Shown here: positions 1-11,810 of the stretch, in pieces
How positions within the stretch are numbered: position 1 is the first letter of the stretch
Layout: each line of letters opens with the position of its first letter
Assembly (NCBI RefSeq): GCF_000016785.1
Contig: NC_009486.1
Coordinates: forward strand, 682,001-746,000
Length of the DNA: 64,000 nucleotides
Direction of reading: 5' to 3'
From: Thermotoga petrophila RKU-1
GTDB lineage: Bacteria; Thermotogota; Thermotogae; Thermotogales; Thermotogaceae
Made by a program: the position numbers and the translations under genes
The notes under the pieces: model-generated
Databases searched by the model: none
Told to the model about the DNA's origin: nothing
Seen by the model: only the letters and a program-made list of their open reading frames with translations

Positions 1-32
1 ATCCCCTTAGTTAATTCTCTCAAGCGGCTCAT
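1..32 (-). CDS. rnfE: RnfE, electron transport complex subunit E (partial, 5' end only)
   Basis: Only the first ten codons are inside the window (MSRLRELTKG). The ATG at 32-30 overlaps the TGA of rnfG in an ATGA junction, as at the other rnf boundaries. RnfE is an integral membrane subunit of the Rnf complex, and in many bacteria rnfE follows rnfG in the order C-D-G-E-A-B. The identity is inferred from operon position and the typical start of the family, because too little sequence is visible for domain evidence. Confidence 0.7.
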   Translation of the reverse strand, partial: MSRLRELTKG

Positions 33-703
33 TTCGACACCTCCTCGAGGTACCTGTACATGAGATTCAGAGCGGTCACCACGGCCCTTGGTGTGATCGT
101 TGCTCCCGTCATTACATCGCTTACCTTCACAATACCCTGCTTTTTCAACTCCTCAGGAGAACCCTTCGGAAGTCCCGCATCTTTGTCGACCCTCAGGCCG
201 TTCTTCAGTCCTTCGGGTGGAACTGGAAAGAAACGCCTCTGTATACTTTCTTCTCCTATCTTTGCGCCGAGTCCAGGCGTCTCCTGAGAATAATCTATTA
301 CTCTCACGGAATTGAGCATGAATCCATCTTCCGTTTTTATAAAACAGGCTACAACGGTCACGTTTCCTCCAAAACCGGGTGCGTATCCCGACAGAACGTA
401 TGCGTTTCTGCCATCCTTCGTCACGAATTCATACAAGGGACCAAGGACTACCCCTTCTTTGTACTCTTTCAGAACAACCGTTTCTATGCCTGTTTTTTTG
501 ACGATTTCCTCGATTTCTTTTTCATCCACCAGATAATCTCCCGTGAGGGGATCTTTCAGAACGAATTTGATGGCGCTCAACTTAGCTGCGTTATCCGCTT
601 CCTGGATCTTTCCTTTGACTCCCACATACACGAGTCCAAGAAAGAGTCCAGAAATAGCCGTGAAAACCATCAGAATCAATCCAGTCTTCAGGATATCCTT
701 CAT
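29..703 (-). CDS. rnfG: RnfG, FMN-binding subunit of the Rnf ferredoxin:NAD+ oxidoreductase
   Basis: A 224-aa protein with one N-terminal membrane helix (about residues 7-29) and a large outward-facing domain. Near the C-terminus it carries the flavin-transferase recognition pattern D-x-x-T-G-A-T (residues 196-202), where ApbE-type enzymes attach FMN covalently to the last Thr (T202). Length and layout match RnfG. In this family the subunit passes electrons through its covalent flavin across the membrane face while the complex couples ferredoxin oxidation to Na+ or H+ transport. The gene overlaps rnfD by four bases upstream and rnfE by four bases downstream. Confidence 0.95.
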   Translation of the reverse strand: MKDILKTGLILMVFTAISGLFLGLVYVGVKGKIQEADNAAKLSAIKFVLKDPLTGDYLVDEKEIEEIVKKTGIETVVLKEYKEGVVLGPLYEFVTKDGRNAYVLSGYAPGFGGNVTVVACFIKTEDGFMLNSVRVIDYSQETPGLGAKIGEESIQRRFFPVPPEGLKNGLRVDKDAGLPKGSPEELKKQGIVKVSDVMTGATITPRAVVTALNLMYRYLEEVSK

Positions 704-1656
704 TTTTTCACCTCACCGAAGATGCGCGGTCTGGTGTACCTGTCTATCAGGGGAACCAGTGCATTCATGAAAAGGATCGAAAATGAAACGCCTTCAGGAT
801 ACGCTCCAAAGAGTCTTATAGCCATCGTGAGAACGCCACATCCAATCCCGAAGATCACCTGTCCCTTCGCGGTGATGGGACTCGTCACCATATCGGTGGC
901 CATGAAAAGTGCACCGAGCATGAGACCACCACTGAGGAGGTGAAAGAGAGGATCACCGTACCTTGGATTCATCAAATAAGCTATCGAAGAAAACACAAGA
1001 ACAGTTCCTATATAGGAGACAGGAATGAATATCTTCACTCTCTTTCTCAAGAGAAGATAGATGAAACCAATTATGAGAAGAAGTGCACTCGTTTCACCTA
1101 AGGATCCTCCAACCTTACCTATGAACAGATCCCAATAGGGTGTGAAAACACCGTGTTCCTTGAAAAGTGCAAGAGGAGTTGCTGCCGTTACCACATCCGC
1201 TGGAGATTTCCAGAATCCTGCCCCGGGTACAACCCAGGTGGTCATGTAAGTGGGAAAAGAAATGAGCAGAAACGCTCTTCCGACGAGCGCAGGGTTGAAA
1301 ATGTTCTGGCCGAGTCCTCCGAACACGTGTTTCCCGATCCCCAGAGCGAAAACGAGTCCCAACAAAAAAGCCCAGAAAGGAAGCCTTGTGCTCACGTTCA
1401 TCGCCAGAAGCAGTCCTGTCACTGCCCCGCTGCCATCCGGGACGAAATCCTTCACTCCTCTCAGGTATCTCATGACGAATATATCGAACAGCTCACCTAT
1501 CACCGCTCCTGCGATACAGAGAAATAGAGCATACCATCCGAAGAAATAAGCCGCCCCAATAACCGCTGGTGATAGGGCTATGAGCACATCCAGCATGATC
1601 TTTCTCACATCATCCTCTTCTCGAAGGTGTGGAGCGTAAGCGCTTATCAGCTTCAT
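700..1656 (-). CDS. rnfD: RnfD, membrane subunit of the Rnf complex
   Basis: A 318-aa polytopic membrane protein of the NqrB/RnfD family with about eight to ten hydrophobic segments. The segment D-V-V-T-A-A-T-P-L (residues 154-162) fits the covalent FMN site D-x-x-(S/T)-x-A-T seen in RnfD, with T160 as the expected flavin-bearing residue. It sits between rnfC and rnfG with four-base overlaps on both sides, so translation is probably coupled. It should act in the cytoplasmic membrane as part of the ion-translocating core. Confidence 0.95.
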   Translation of the reverse strand: MKLISAYAPHLREEDDVRKIMLDVLIALSPAVIGAAYFFGWYALFLCIAGAVIGELFDIFVMRYLRGVKDFVPDGSGAVTGLLLAMNVSTRLPFWAFLLGLVFALGIGKHVFGGLGQNIFNPALVGRAFLLISFPTYMTTWVVPGAGFWKSPADVVTAATPLALFKEHGVFTPYWDLFIGKVGGSLGETSALLLIIGFIYLLLRKRVKIFIPVSYIGTVLVFSSIAYLMNPRYGDPLFHLLSGGLMLGALFMATDMVTSPITAKGQVIFGIGCGVLTMAIRLFGAYPEGVSFSILFMNALVPLIDRYTRPRIFGEVKK

Positions 1657-2960
1657 CTTCTACCCCTCCTTGTGGCGCGATACACTGTTTTTGCGAGTTT
1701 TATGTACCTTACGTGTTCTATCTTCGAAGGACAGGTGTAGGTACACGAGCCGCACTCTATACAGTCCATCAAACCGTTCTCCACCGCTTCGTCATACTTT
1801 TTCTTCGTGGAGAGGAGATAGAGAAGATAAGGCTGAAGGTTCATCGGACACACCTGAACACATTCACTGCATCTAATACAGGGTTTCTGGGGTTGAGGTT
1901 TCTCAGGAAGAAACGCTGTTATTCCAGAAGTTCCTTTCATAACTGGGATGTCCAGATTTGTGATGGATATTCCCATCATTGGACCACCAAGGATGACACG
2001 CTCCGTGTTCTCATCTATTCCACCACAGTAATCGATAACATCCTTCACAGGTGTCCCTATCCTGACGACCAGATTTTTCGGATTTTTCACGGCATCACCG
2101 CTGACTGTCATACCTCTTTCCACGAGCGGTTTTCCATCGACAACCGCTTCCTTCACTGCGACGCAGGTACCGACGTTCTGAACCACCACCCCGACATCCA
2201 TTGGAAGGCCTCCCCTCGGTACCACCCTTCCGGTTATCGCGTATATGAGCTGCTTTTCTGCACCCTGCGGATATTTGGTCTTGAGAAGAGCAACATCGAC
2301 GGGATACCCCTTGAAAACCTTCTTCAAATTGTGGTACGCATCCATCTTGTTGCTCTCCACACCGACTACGGCTTTTTGAACCCCCAGGACCTTCATCATT
2401 ATCAGGATTCCCTGGAGGATGTCCTCGGCTCTTTCCAGCATGAGTCTGTGATCTATCGTGAGAACGGGTTCACACTCTGCCCCGTTGATGATCAAGGTAT
2501 CAACTTTTTTCTCGGGAGGAGGTGAGAGTTTAACGTGGGTGGGAAACATCGCTCCACCCAGACCAACAATTCCTGCTTTTTTGATGATTTCCAGGATTTC
2601 CTCTTTCGACATACGTTCAAAATCTCCAGTTTCCATGTGAACCCACTCATCGTCAGAGGTTCTTTCTATAACGATCGCCTCGATGGGCTTTCCGAGAATT
2701 GGATGAAGGATCTTTTTTATCTCGATCACCTTTCCTGTCACGGGAGAGTGAAGATAAGCGGAAATGAAACCCTCAGGCTCTCCTATGACCTGACCGGTCT
2801 TCACTTCATCACCGGGAGAAACTACAGGCTTCGCCGGGTTTCCCGCGTGATTAGAAAGAAAGACGAAAACCTTCTGAGGTAGAGGTGCCCTTTCAATGGG
2901 TTTATCCTTCGACCACTCCTTCAATTCCGGGGGATGAACCCCTCCCTTAAAAGTGAGCAC
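1653..2960 (-). CDS. rnfC: RnfC, NADH/ferredoxin-side subunit of the Rnf complex
   Basis: A 435-aa soluble-type subunit. The N-terminal half carries the RnfC/NuoF-like nucleotide and flavin-binding fold (for example GLGGAMFPTHVKL near residues 112-124). The C-terminus has two [4Fe-4S] ferredoxin motifs: C361, C364, C367, C371 and C400, C403, C406, C410. The length is near the short form of RnfC, without the long Ala/Lys-rich tail of proteobacterial proteins. It lies only 4 bases downstream of the radical SAM gene and overlaps rnfD by four bases, so rnf transcription probably comes from the long upstream operon. Confidence 0.95.
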   Translation of the reverse strand: MLTFKGGVHPPELKEWSKDKPIERAPLPQKVFVFLSNHAGNPAKPVVSPGDEVKTGQVIGEPEGFISAYLHSPVTGKVIEIKKILHPILGKPIEAIVIERTSDDEWVHMETGDFERMSKEEILEIIKKAGIVGLGGAMFPTHVKLSPPPEKKVDTLIINGAECEPVLTIDHRLMLERAEDILQGILIMMKVLGVQKAVVGVESNKMDAYHNLKKVFKGYPVDVALLKTKYPQGAEKQLIYAITGRVVPRGGLPMDVGVVVQNVGTCVAVKEAVVDGKPLVERGMTVSGDAVKNPKNLVVRIGTPVKDVIDYCGGIDENTERVILGGPMMGISITNLDIPVMKGTSGITAFLPEKPQPQKPCIRCSECVQVCPMNLQPYLLYLLSTKKKYDEAVENGLMDCIECGSCTYTCPSKIEHVRYIKLAKTVYRATRRGRR

Positions 2961-2964
2961 ATTT

Positions 2965-3816
2965 TCACCTCCAGTGAACGTTGTAAATAGGGCCTCTTGG
3001 ACTTTCGTTGTAGTAGGGGCGCGTGCAGTGAGGGCATCCGCGGGTTCTTAAAGCCTCTTCTGGAAACTCGCCGTTCCATTCAACGTCAATAATTTTACCA
3101 TTTGAGTCGAAAATTATATTCTCCGGTTTTATCAGGTTTTTCTCGAGAAGGTAAGTTGCCAGCTGGATTTTCCTGTAACGCTCTAGGGAAGGTCTTTCTC
3201 TGTTTTCAAACGCCGTTCCCCTGATTGGTGTAAAAGCAAACAGAGAAACCACGATGTTTCTTTCCTTTGCCCACACCGTGAAATCAACAATGTCTTTATC
3301 ACTTTCACCCAATCCAACTATCACATGTGTCGTGATTTTTCCGGGAAACATTTCTGCTGCTTTCTCGAGAATATGGAGATGTCTCTCGTATTTTCCTCCT
3401 CTGATTTTTTCAAAGAGAGTTTCGTTGGGAACATCCACAGCGATATCCACTCTGTCGGCTCCCAGTTTGAAATACTCTGTAACCTCCTCCACACTGATAG
3501 CTCTGACGCTCACCGAAACCGGTATTCGAAACCTCGGAATGATCGATCTGAGGTCTTCTCTGTACCCAGCATAAGAAACGACTTGGATACAGATCCTCTT
3601 GAAACAATCGTTCAATTCGTCGAGTAGATCTTCCGGAATCTCTTTCCAGATAACCCTGGAGAGAAAATGAGACGGGCTTGTGGAAGAGCGTGACTGAGCA
3701 CAGTACAGACAGTTGTAAACGCACCTTTCCCCAAGCATGAAATAAGCGGTGTCCATTTCTAAAGACGATTTTCCATTCACTTTCTGAATCGTTCCGTAAG
3801 ATGCTCTGAGTATCAT
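2965..3816 (-). CDS. Radical SAM enzyme, biotin-synthase-like; candidate half of a two-protein lipoyl synthase
   Basis: A 283-aa protein with the radical SAM cluster motif C32-x3-C36-x2-C39 (CVYNCLYC) in a TIM-barrel-like fold, and a C-terminal pair C261-x2-C264 followed by RPYYNESPRG that could hold an auxiliary iron-sulfur cluster. It is shorter than BioB and lacks a classical LipA N-terminal cysteine motif. Archaeal and some bacterial LipS1/LipS2 lipoyl synthases were first annotated as biotin-synthase-like proteins of about this size. The window also encodes GcvH, which needs lipoate. The lipoyl role is an inference; the radical SAM assignment is secure. The start overlaps the upstream gene by four bases and the stop is 4 bases before rnfC. 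Confidence 0.75.
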   Translation of the reverse strand: MILRASYGTIQKVNGKSSLEMDTAYFMLGERCVYNCLYCAQSRSSTSPSHFLSRVIWKEIPEDLLDELNDCFKRICIQVVSYAGYREDLRSIIPRFRIPVSVSVRAISVEEVTEYFKLGADRVDIAVDVPNETLFEKIRGGKYERHLHILEKAAEMFPGKITTHVIVGLGESDKDIVDFTVWAKERNIVVSLFAFTPIRGTAFENRERPSLERYRKIQLATYLLEKNLIKPENIIFDSNGKIIDVEWNGEFPEEALRTRGCPHCTRPYYNESPRGPIYNVHWR

Positions 3817-4097
3817 TTCTCCACCTCAAACTCGTATTCTCTTTCTTGGTTTCTCAGGTGAACCTTGCTCCCTTCCACACTGATCTCGAAGCCGTTCAAG
3901 AACTCAGGAATCGGCTGTTTTGCTTCCAACCTCATGAACACACCATCCGCGGTTCTCTCGGCCACTCCTTTTTCTCTGTAAAGCAAAAAGATCCTCCTTG
4001 CGTGAATGGAAACACTGCAAACCGTGAAAAAGACCATTGTAACGATGAAAAGAGCGAAAAGAACCTCTATGACAAGAGATCCTAACTGAAAAGAAGA
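3813..4097 (-). CDS. Prepilin-like (type IV pilin/pseudopilin) small protein, start uncertain
   Basis: The open frame contains G-S-L-V-I-E followed by a hydrophobic stretch (VLFALFIVTMVFFTVC), the layout of a prepilin peptidase site: Gly at -1 (codon 4082-4080) and Glu at +5. The 70 or so residues after it form a small soluble domain. No ATG, GTG or TTG lies in frame between the site and a far-upstream ATG at 4265, and that region is out-of-frame coding sequence of the preceding gene. The 5' end given here is only a bracket. Either a rare start codon or a -1 shift from the upstream gene is needed. It overlaps the radical SAM gene by ATGA, which supports it being translated. Confidence 0.55.
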   Translation of the reverse strand, partial: SSFQLGSLVIEVLFALFIVTMVFFTVCSVSIHARRIFLLYREKGVAERTADGVFMRLEAKQPIPEFLNGFEISVEGSKVHLRNQEREYEFEVEK

Positions 4098-5107
4098 TAA
4101 GAGAGTATTAGAAGAATTCCCATGACGAGAAGCGCTAGTACGAAAGCCAGAAGAAAATCTGAACTCGCCGCTTTCTGAACGGGTTGAGGAGATTTTCTCA
4201 GTTTCAATTTCTCCTGGTTTGATTCTTCCCCCTCCCTGAGCATCTCTCCTATTTTTTCCATCCACTCTTCATCGGAAATCTTCACCCTGCTTTCACCACG
4301 TTTTATCTTCAGATTCGGGGATACTATGGCCTTTCCAATTATCCCTTCTTCAAATTCCACTTTCAAAAGATAAAGATTTCCTTCTCTGGTCTTTACAACC
4401 TCTTTCGAGAGGATCTTCCCAGGAAGACTCGCCACATTTTCCGTTCCGAACTTTTCCTTCAGAAACCTTTTGAACTTCTCCGAAAATTCTTCGTTTCCGT
4501 AGTTCAGGATAACAAAATCTATCTTCTCTTCTACCTCTATCTCTCTTATGGTCACACCGTTCAAAGGATCAAGAACTGGGAACACTTCTGGGAGATTTCT
4601 CAAATCTTCTCTCTGAAACAATTTGAAAACTTCATCAGTCGAAAGTTCTTCAAAATGTTCTTTCACCACTTCAAGAGAAACATCTTCATAGTCCAGCGGG
4701 GTTCCTACCGCTTCCACTTCCAGTTTTTCAGACCACTCCCTGAAGAGGTCGGCCATGAAGACCTTGAGTGCCTCGTGATCACCACTTTCAACGAGCCTGA
4801 AAAACTCGCTCCCAACCAGTCTAAGATTCTGTTTTCTGGTTTGAATCAGCCAGAAATTGAGGAATTCATCCGTTATGACAGAAGCTTCTGAGACTTCTTT
4901 CAAGGCCAGTTCTTTTTTTGCTTTAAAATCTTCAAGGAACTCCTCAAATCCGAGATTCAGATCTACCGAATACTTTCGAACATACCGACCCGGCATCACA
5001 AAAAAATCGTACTCAGGGATCTGATTGAGTTTGCCGAGGAAATATCCCTGAACGATCTCGGATGTGAGCTTCGATGTGACCCTGAACTTCACAAAATAGA
5101 GATCCAC
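4082..5107 (-). CDS. Unknown protein with C-terminal membrane anchor
   Basis: I do not recognise this 341-aa protein. It is acidic and rich in Glu, Lys and Phe, has no signal peptide, no conserved cysteine pattern and no nucleotide-binding motif. It ends in a basic linker (residues about 295-312) and one strong hydrophobic helix at the extreme C-terminus, so it looks tail-anchored with the bulk in the cytoplasm. It begins 3 bases after glgC and its end overlaps the prepilin-like frame. That neighbour suggests, without proof, a link with a type IV pilus or pseudopilus-like assembly. Confidence 0.8.
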   Translation of the reverse strand: MDLYFVKFRVTSKLTSEIVQGYFLGKLNQIPEYDFFVMPGRYVRKYSVDLNLGFEEFLEDFKAKKELALKEVSEASVITDEFLNFWLIQTRKQNLRLVGSEFFRLVESGDHEALKVFMADLFREWSEKLEVEAVGTPLDYEDVSLEVVKEHFEELSTDEVFKLFQREDLRNLPEVFPVLDPLNGVTIREIEVEEKIDFVILNYGNEEFSEKFKRFLKEKFGTENVASLPGKILSKEVVKTREGNLYLLKVEFEEGIIGKAIVSPNLKIKRGESRVKISDEEWMEKIGEMLREGEESNQEKLKLRKSPQPVQKAASSDFLLAFVLALLVMGILLILSYLLFS

Positions 5108-5110
5108 TCA

Positions 5111-6382
5111 CTACTCCTCCCTGGGTATCACATAATCTCCCGATTCCAGAGTTTTCGATTTGAAATCTTCAGGTCCTACACCAATGCCTATGACACAGTT
5201 CTTTCCTATTACCATGTCGTCGGGAATCACCGAATTCATCCCCACCACCGTCAGGAGACCAGAGTACACCTTTGGATCCAGTTTGTTCTCAGCGTCTTCA
5301 CCCACTCCCATCCTGACGTTGTTTCCTATTTTTACACTTTCTGCTATTATCACGTTTTCCAGATAGCAGTTCTCTCCTATCTCAGCTCTGGTCATTATGA
5401 CTGAGTTCTTCACCACCGTTCCTCTACCGATCTTCACACCCTGGAAAATAACAGAGTTGAAAACATTACCATACACCTCTGCTCCTTCACTCACGAGAGA
5501 GGTGGAAACCTTCGAACCAGGAGCCACGTAAGCGGGTGGCATCTCCTCGGTATGGGTGAAAAACCTCCAGTTCGGATCGTAGAGGTTGAAAGGCGGCACT
5601 GGAAGAACAAGCTCCAGATTGGCTTCCCAGTAAGATCTGAGCGTACCAACGTCCCTCCAGTATCCATCGAATCTGAACGCGTAGAGAGAACCGAGATTTT
5701 CTCTCAAAATTCTTGGAATCACGTCTTTTCCAAAATCATGAGAACTGTTCGGATCGTTTTCGTCTTCGATGAGAACTTTCTTCAGGAATTCATAATTGAA
5801 GACGTAGATTCCCAGAGACGCCAGATTCGATCGGGGTTTTGCCGGTTTTTCTTCAAAATCTACTATTTTCCCATCCACATTCGTTATCATGATACCAAAC
5901 CTGCTTGCCTCTTCGATGGGCACTTCCATGCAGGCTATCGTTCCATCCGCCTCTTTGAGCAGATGATAATCTATGAGATCGTTGTAATTCATAGCGTACA
6001 CGTGATCTCCCGAGAGAATGAGAACGAGTTCCGCGTCGTTTTCTTCGAGAAATTCAAGATTCTGATAGACAGCGTTGGCGGTTCCTTTGTACCAGTCAGA
6101 CTCATGCCTACCCACGTAAGGCGGAAGAATTTCGACCCCTCCATCTTTCCTGTCCAAATCCCAGGGTCTTCCGATACCTATGTGTTTCGAAAGAACATGA
6201 GGTCTGTACTGGGTCAAAACTCCTACCCTATAGATTCCAGAATTCACACAGTTGCTCAGAGTAAAATCTATCAGACGGTATTTCCCTCCAAAAGGGATAG
6301 CAGGCTTCGCTACTCTTTCCGTGAGAACTCCGAGCCGCGTCCCCTGACCACCTGCCAGTATCATCGCAACGGTATTTCCCAT
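5111..6382 (-). CDS. glgC: Glucose-1-phosphate adenylyltransferase, catalytic subunit
   Basis: A 423-aa ADP-glucose pyrophosphorylase. The N-terminal nucleotidyltransferase domain starts with [21 protein letters not shown], containing the catalytic loop and the Lys that contacts substrate, followed by [16 protein letters not shown], typical of GlgC. The C-terminal third is a left-handed beta-helix of hexapeptide repeats. It makes ADP-glucose from ATP and glucose 1-phosphate for glycogen synthesis. It lies 11 bases downstream of the paralogue glgD; in families with GlgC/GlgD pairs, GlgC carries the activity and GlgD modulates it. The two sit in the same operon as rnf. Confidence 0.95.
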
Positions 6383-6393
6383 AAGATTTCACC

Positions 6394-7506
6394 TCACAAA
6401 ACTGCTCTTTTTTCGAAAACAGGTAACTCTGTGTCTCCTTCGATGACACGACCTTCTCTCACGATACAGTTCTTGTCCAGGATCACGTTTCTCAGAACTG
6501 CGCCTTCTTCCACGACAGTGCTTTCCATGATGATAGAATTCTCCACTACTGCCCCAACTTTTATTCGCACGTTTCTGAAAATGACAGAATTTCTCACCGT
6601 ACCGGAAACTATGCTCCCATCTGCGATCAAAGAATTCTCAACAACAGCCGTGGTCGTGAATTTTGGAGGGGGGAGATCCTTCAGCTTCGTATAAACCTTC
6701 CCGTTTCTGTAGAAGAGCTCATCGCGTACTTCTTTTTTCAATATATCCATGTTTATCCTGTAATACTCTTTTATTCCCTTCTTCACGTTTCTCCAGTAAC
6801 CATCGAACCTGTAAGCGTAGACCTTCAATCTATCAAGGTTGGGAATCACTATGTCGAGAAGGAGATCGTACTTCCCCTGGGGAACTGTTGCATAAAGAAG
6901 TTCCTTGAGCAGTTCTTTGTTCATGAAGTAAACCCCAAGAAACGCGATGTTCCCTTTTGGATGCGCAGGTTTTTCTTCTATCTCCACCACTCTCATATCA
7001 TCGTCGAGCTGAACTATTCCATATTCACTCAAGTTGTACGTCTCATCGAGTTCTTTAACTACGAGAGTTATGTCCGCTCCCTTTTTTAGATGGTAGTTGA
7101 AAAGATCTCTATAGATCATCTTGTAGATGTGATCTCCCGAACCTATCAAAACGTGATCTTCCTCGCCCCTTCTTAGAATGGTCATATTCTGGAAGATGGC
7201 ATCCGCCGTTCCCCTGTACCAAACTTCTCTGTTCGGCCCAACGTAGGGCTGGAGAATGAACAATCCTCCGCTTTTCCGATCGAGGTCCCATTCCTTTCCA
7301 GAACCCAGATGGTCCATCAAACTCCTTGGATTGTACTGAGTAAGGATACCCACTTTCCTGATGCCGGAATTCACCATGTTGCTCAAAGTGAAGTCTATAG
7401 CCCTGTACTTTCCAAACACAGGAACCGCCGCACTGGCTCTCACCTTCGTCAGAGGCCACAAACGATCACTTTTTCCCCCAGCAAGAATCAATCCAAGCAC
7501 CCTCAT
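6394..7506 (-). CDS. glgD: GlgD-like regulatory subunit of ADP-glucose pyrophosphorylase
   Basis: A 370-aa GlgC paralogue. The first motif reads LILAGGKSDRLWPLTKVRASAAVPV, so the conserved G-x-G-T-R-L catalytic loop of GlgC is replaced by GGKSDRL and the following Lys-Pro is lost, as in GlgD subunits. A hexapeptide-repeat C-terminus is present but the protein is shorter than GlgC. The start at 7506 was preferred to an upstream ATG at 7533 because AGAGGTG sits at proper distance before it and MRVLGLILAGG is the family's usual N-terminus. Confidence 0.9.
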   Translation of the reverse strand: MRVLGLILAGGKSDRLWPLTKVRASAAVPVFGKYRAIDFTLSNMVNSGIRKVGILTQYNPRSLMDHLGSGKEWDLDRKSGGLFILQPYVGPNREVWYRGTADAIFQNMTILRRGEEDHVLIGSGDHIYKMIYRDLFNYHLKKGADITLVVKELDETYNLSEYGIVQLDDDMRVVEIEEKPAHPKGNIAFLGVYFMNKELLKELLYATVPQGKYDLLLDIVIPNLDRLKVYAYRFDGYWRNVKKGIKEYYRINMDILKKEVRDELFYRNGKVYTKLKDLPPPKFTTTAVVENSLIADGSIVSGTVRNSVIFRNVRIKVGAVVENSIIMESTVVEEGAVLRNVILDKNCIVREGRVIEGDTELPVFEKRAVL

Positions 7507-7545
7507 TCTTAACACCTCTCTTCCTTCGTTCACTAAAGAATTCTA

Positions 7546-8088
7546 TCACCTCCACTCTTCTTCTATAAAACCGTCCGAAAGTTTTTTCAGTAAATCTACA
7601 ATGAAATTGGTGTTAGAATCCGGATATTCCCTCACGACAAGATAAACTCTCTCTCCAAAACTTCTCATGGCAGACATGAATCCCATCACCCTGAGAACGT
7701 GACCGATCATTTCGGGGAAGATCAGAAAATCACCAGAAGGAAAATCAAGCTTTTCTGGCTCGAAGTCCGGCAGATCGAACATTTCCTTGAGCTTTACTCC
7801 ATAACGTCTGGAAAAGAGTTCTAACATGGCACACGATAACGAGAAAAGCACTTTCGGATGTTCTGGAAAATGCGCCTCGAGTCTCTCGAAGAGACCAAAA
7901 ATCTGACTTGATTTTGCTTCCTTGAGAATCCCCTCATATTCTTCAAGAACGGCCACAAAAATCTTGTAATGCTCTCCCAGCGATCTTTCGGGAACTATGG
8001 TCGATCCTCCCTTGAATTCATCTTCCATCAGTTCTAACTTCACAATTTCTCTGTCTCTCCATTTTTCAAGATGATAAGTTAGAATCAT
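7546..8088 (-). CDS. Hypothetical protein, first gene of the glgDC-rnf operon
   Basis: An unrecognised 180-aa acidic protein. It is predicted to be mostly helical and soluble, with no signal peptide, no clear membrane span and one cysteine. It is the first gene after the divergent 67-base gap shared with murE, and is separated by 39 bases from glgD, so it probably heads the transcript. Its position gives no specific role; a part in carbon storage or in pilus or redox functions downstream would be a guess. Confidence 0.8.
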   Translation of the reverse strand: MILTYHLEKWRDREIVKLELMEDEFKGGSTIVPERSLGEHYKIFVAVLEEYEGILKEAKSSQIFGLFERLEAHFPEHPKVLFSLSCAMLELFSRRYGVKLKEMFDLPDFEPEKLDFPSGDFLIFPEMIGHVLRVMGFMSAMRSFGERVYLVVREYPDSNTNFIVDLLKKLSDGFIEEEWR

Positions 8089-8131
8089 TTTTCCTACCCC
8101 CTGTCTGGAAAAGCTTTAAATAAAGTGTTAA

Positions 8132-10901
<2,770 letters not shown>

Positions 10902-10905
<4 letters not shown>

Positions 10906-11810
10906 TAGCAGCAAATTTTCTTCTGAACCTTTTTCTTTATCCGATCCTCATAAAACTCTTCAGACGAAGAAGAATCGGGCAGTACATAAGGAAAGAAGGC
11001 CCAGACCTTCACGGCTACAAAGAGGGTACCCCCACCATGGGAGGTATTCTGTTCGTTCTGACCGGTTTTCTGTTTGGAATGATTTCGAAGACAACTACGA
11101 TGGTGTTGCTCGGCATGTTTCTCTTCTTCCTCATCGGTTTTCTGGATGACTTTCTCAGTGTGGTAAGAAAAGACTCCACGGGGTTGAAAACTTATCAGAA
11201 GGCTCTGCTTCAGACTCTATCAGCCCTCATTATGTTGCTTCTGATACGTCCTGAAACGAACGTCGATTTCTTTGGCTTCACGATTGAGATGGGAAAGTGG
11301 TATTACCTCTTCGCGCTCCTGGTCATCGTGGGAAGCTCGAACGCCATGAACCTGACGGACGGACTGGATGGGCTGGCCGGTTGGATATACGTGAGCGGAA
11401 GCATCCCTTACTGGTTTTTCCTCAAAGAAAGGGGAGTCTCAGAGGACATTCTGCTGATCCTTGGAGCCGGTGTTCTTGCCTTTCTAGTGTTCAATTCGAA
11501 ACCCGCAAAGATCTTCATGGGAGACACAGGTTCTATCACACTCGGTGGGGTTTTGGGAACTGTTTCCGTTCTAACGAAAACGGAGTTCTATCTGGTGCTT
11601 TTCTTTTTGATCCCCGTCATCGAAACATTGAGCGTTATTCTTCAGGTGGGATCTTTCAAGATCTTCAAACGCAGGATATTCAGAATGTCTCCTCTGCACC
11701 ATCACTTCGAATTGATCGGATGGAGCGAGGAAAAAATCGTGGCAGTGTTCACCGTTTTCAATCTGATATCTTCTCTTGTCGTTCTTGAGATCTTCGGGGT
11801 GATAGCGTGA
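10902..11810 (+). CDS. mraY: Phospho-N-acetylmuramoyl-pentapeptide-transferase (MraY)
   Basis: A 302-aa polytopic membrane enzyme with about ten helices. It shows the MraY signatures FLDDFLSV, the loop [22 protein letters not shown] and the C-terminal [11 protein letters not shown] histidine motif. It transfers phospho-MurNAc-pentapeptide to undecaprenyl phosphate to form lipid I in the cytoplasmic membrane. Somewhat shorter than the usual 320-360 aa, mostly at the N-terminus. Start and stop overlap murF and murD by four bases each. Confidence 0.97.

Noticed and set aside
1153-2525. Plus-strand frames antisense to rnfD and rnfC (up to 298 aa)
   Set aside because: They mirror strongly conserved genes, have no ribosome-binding sites and no protein-like composition.
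5552-6694. 380-aa plus-strand frame across glgC and glgD
   Set aside because: It is antisense to two clear enzymes with conserved catalytic motifs and has no start site of its own.
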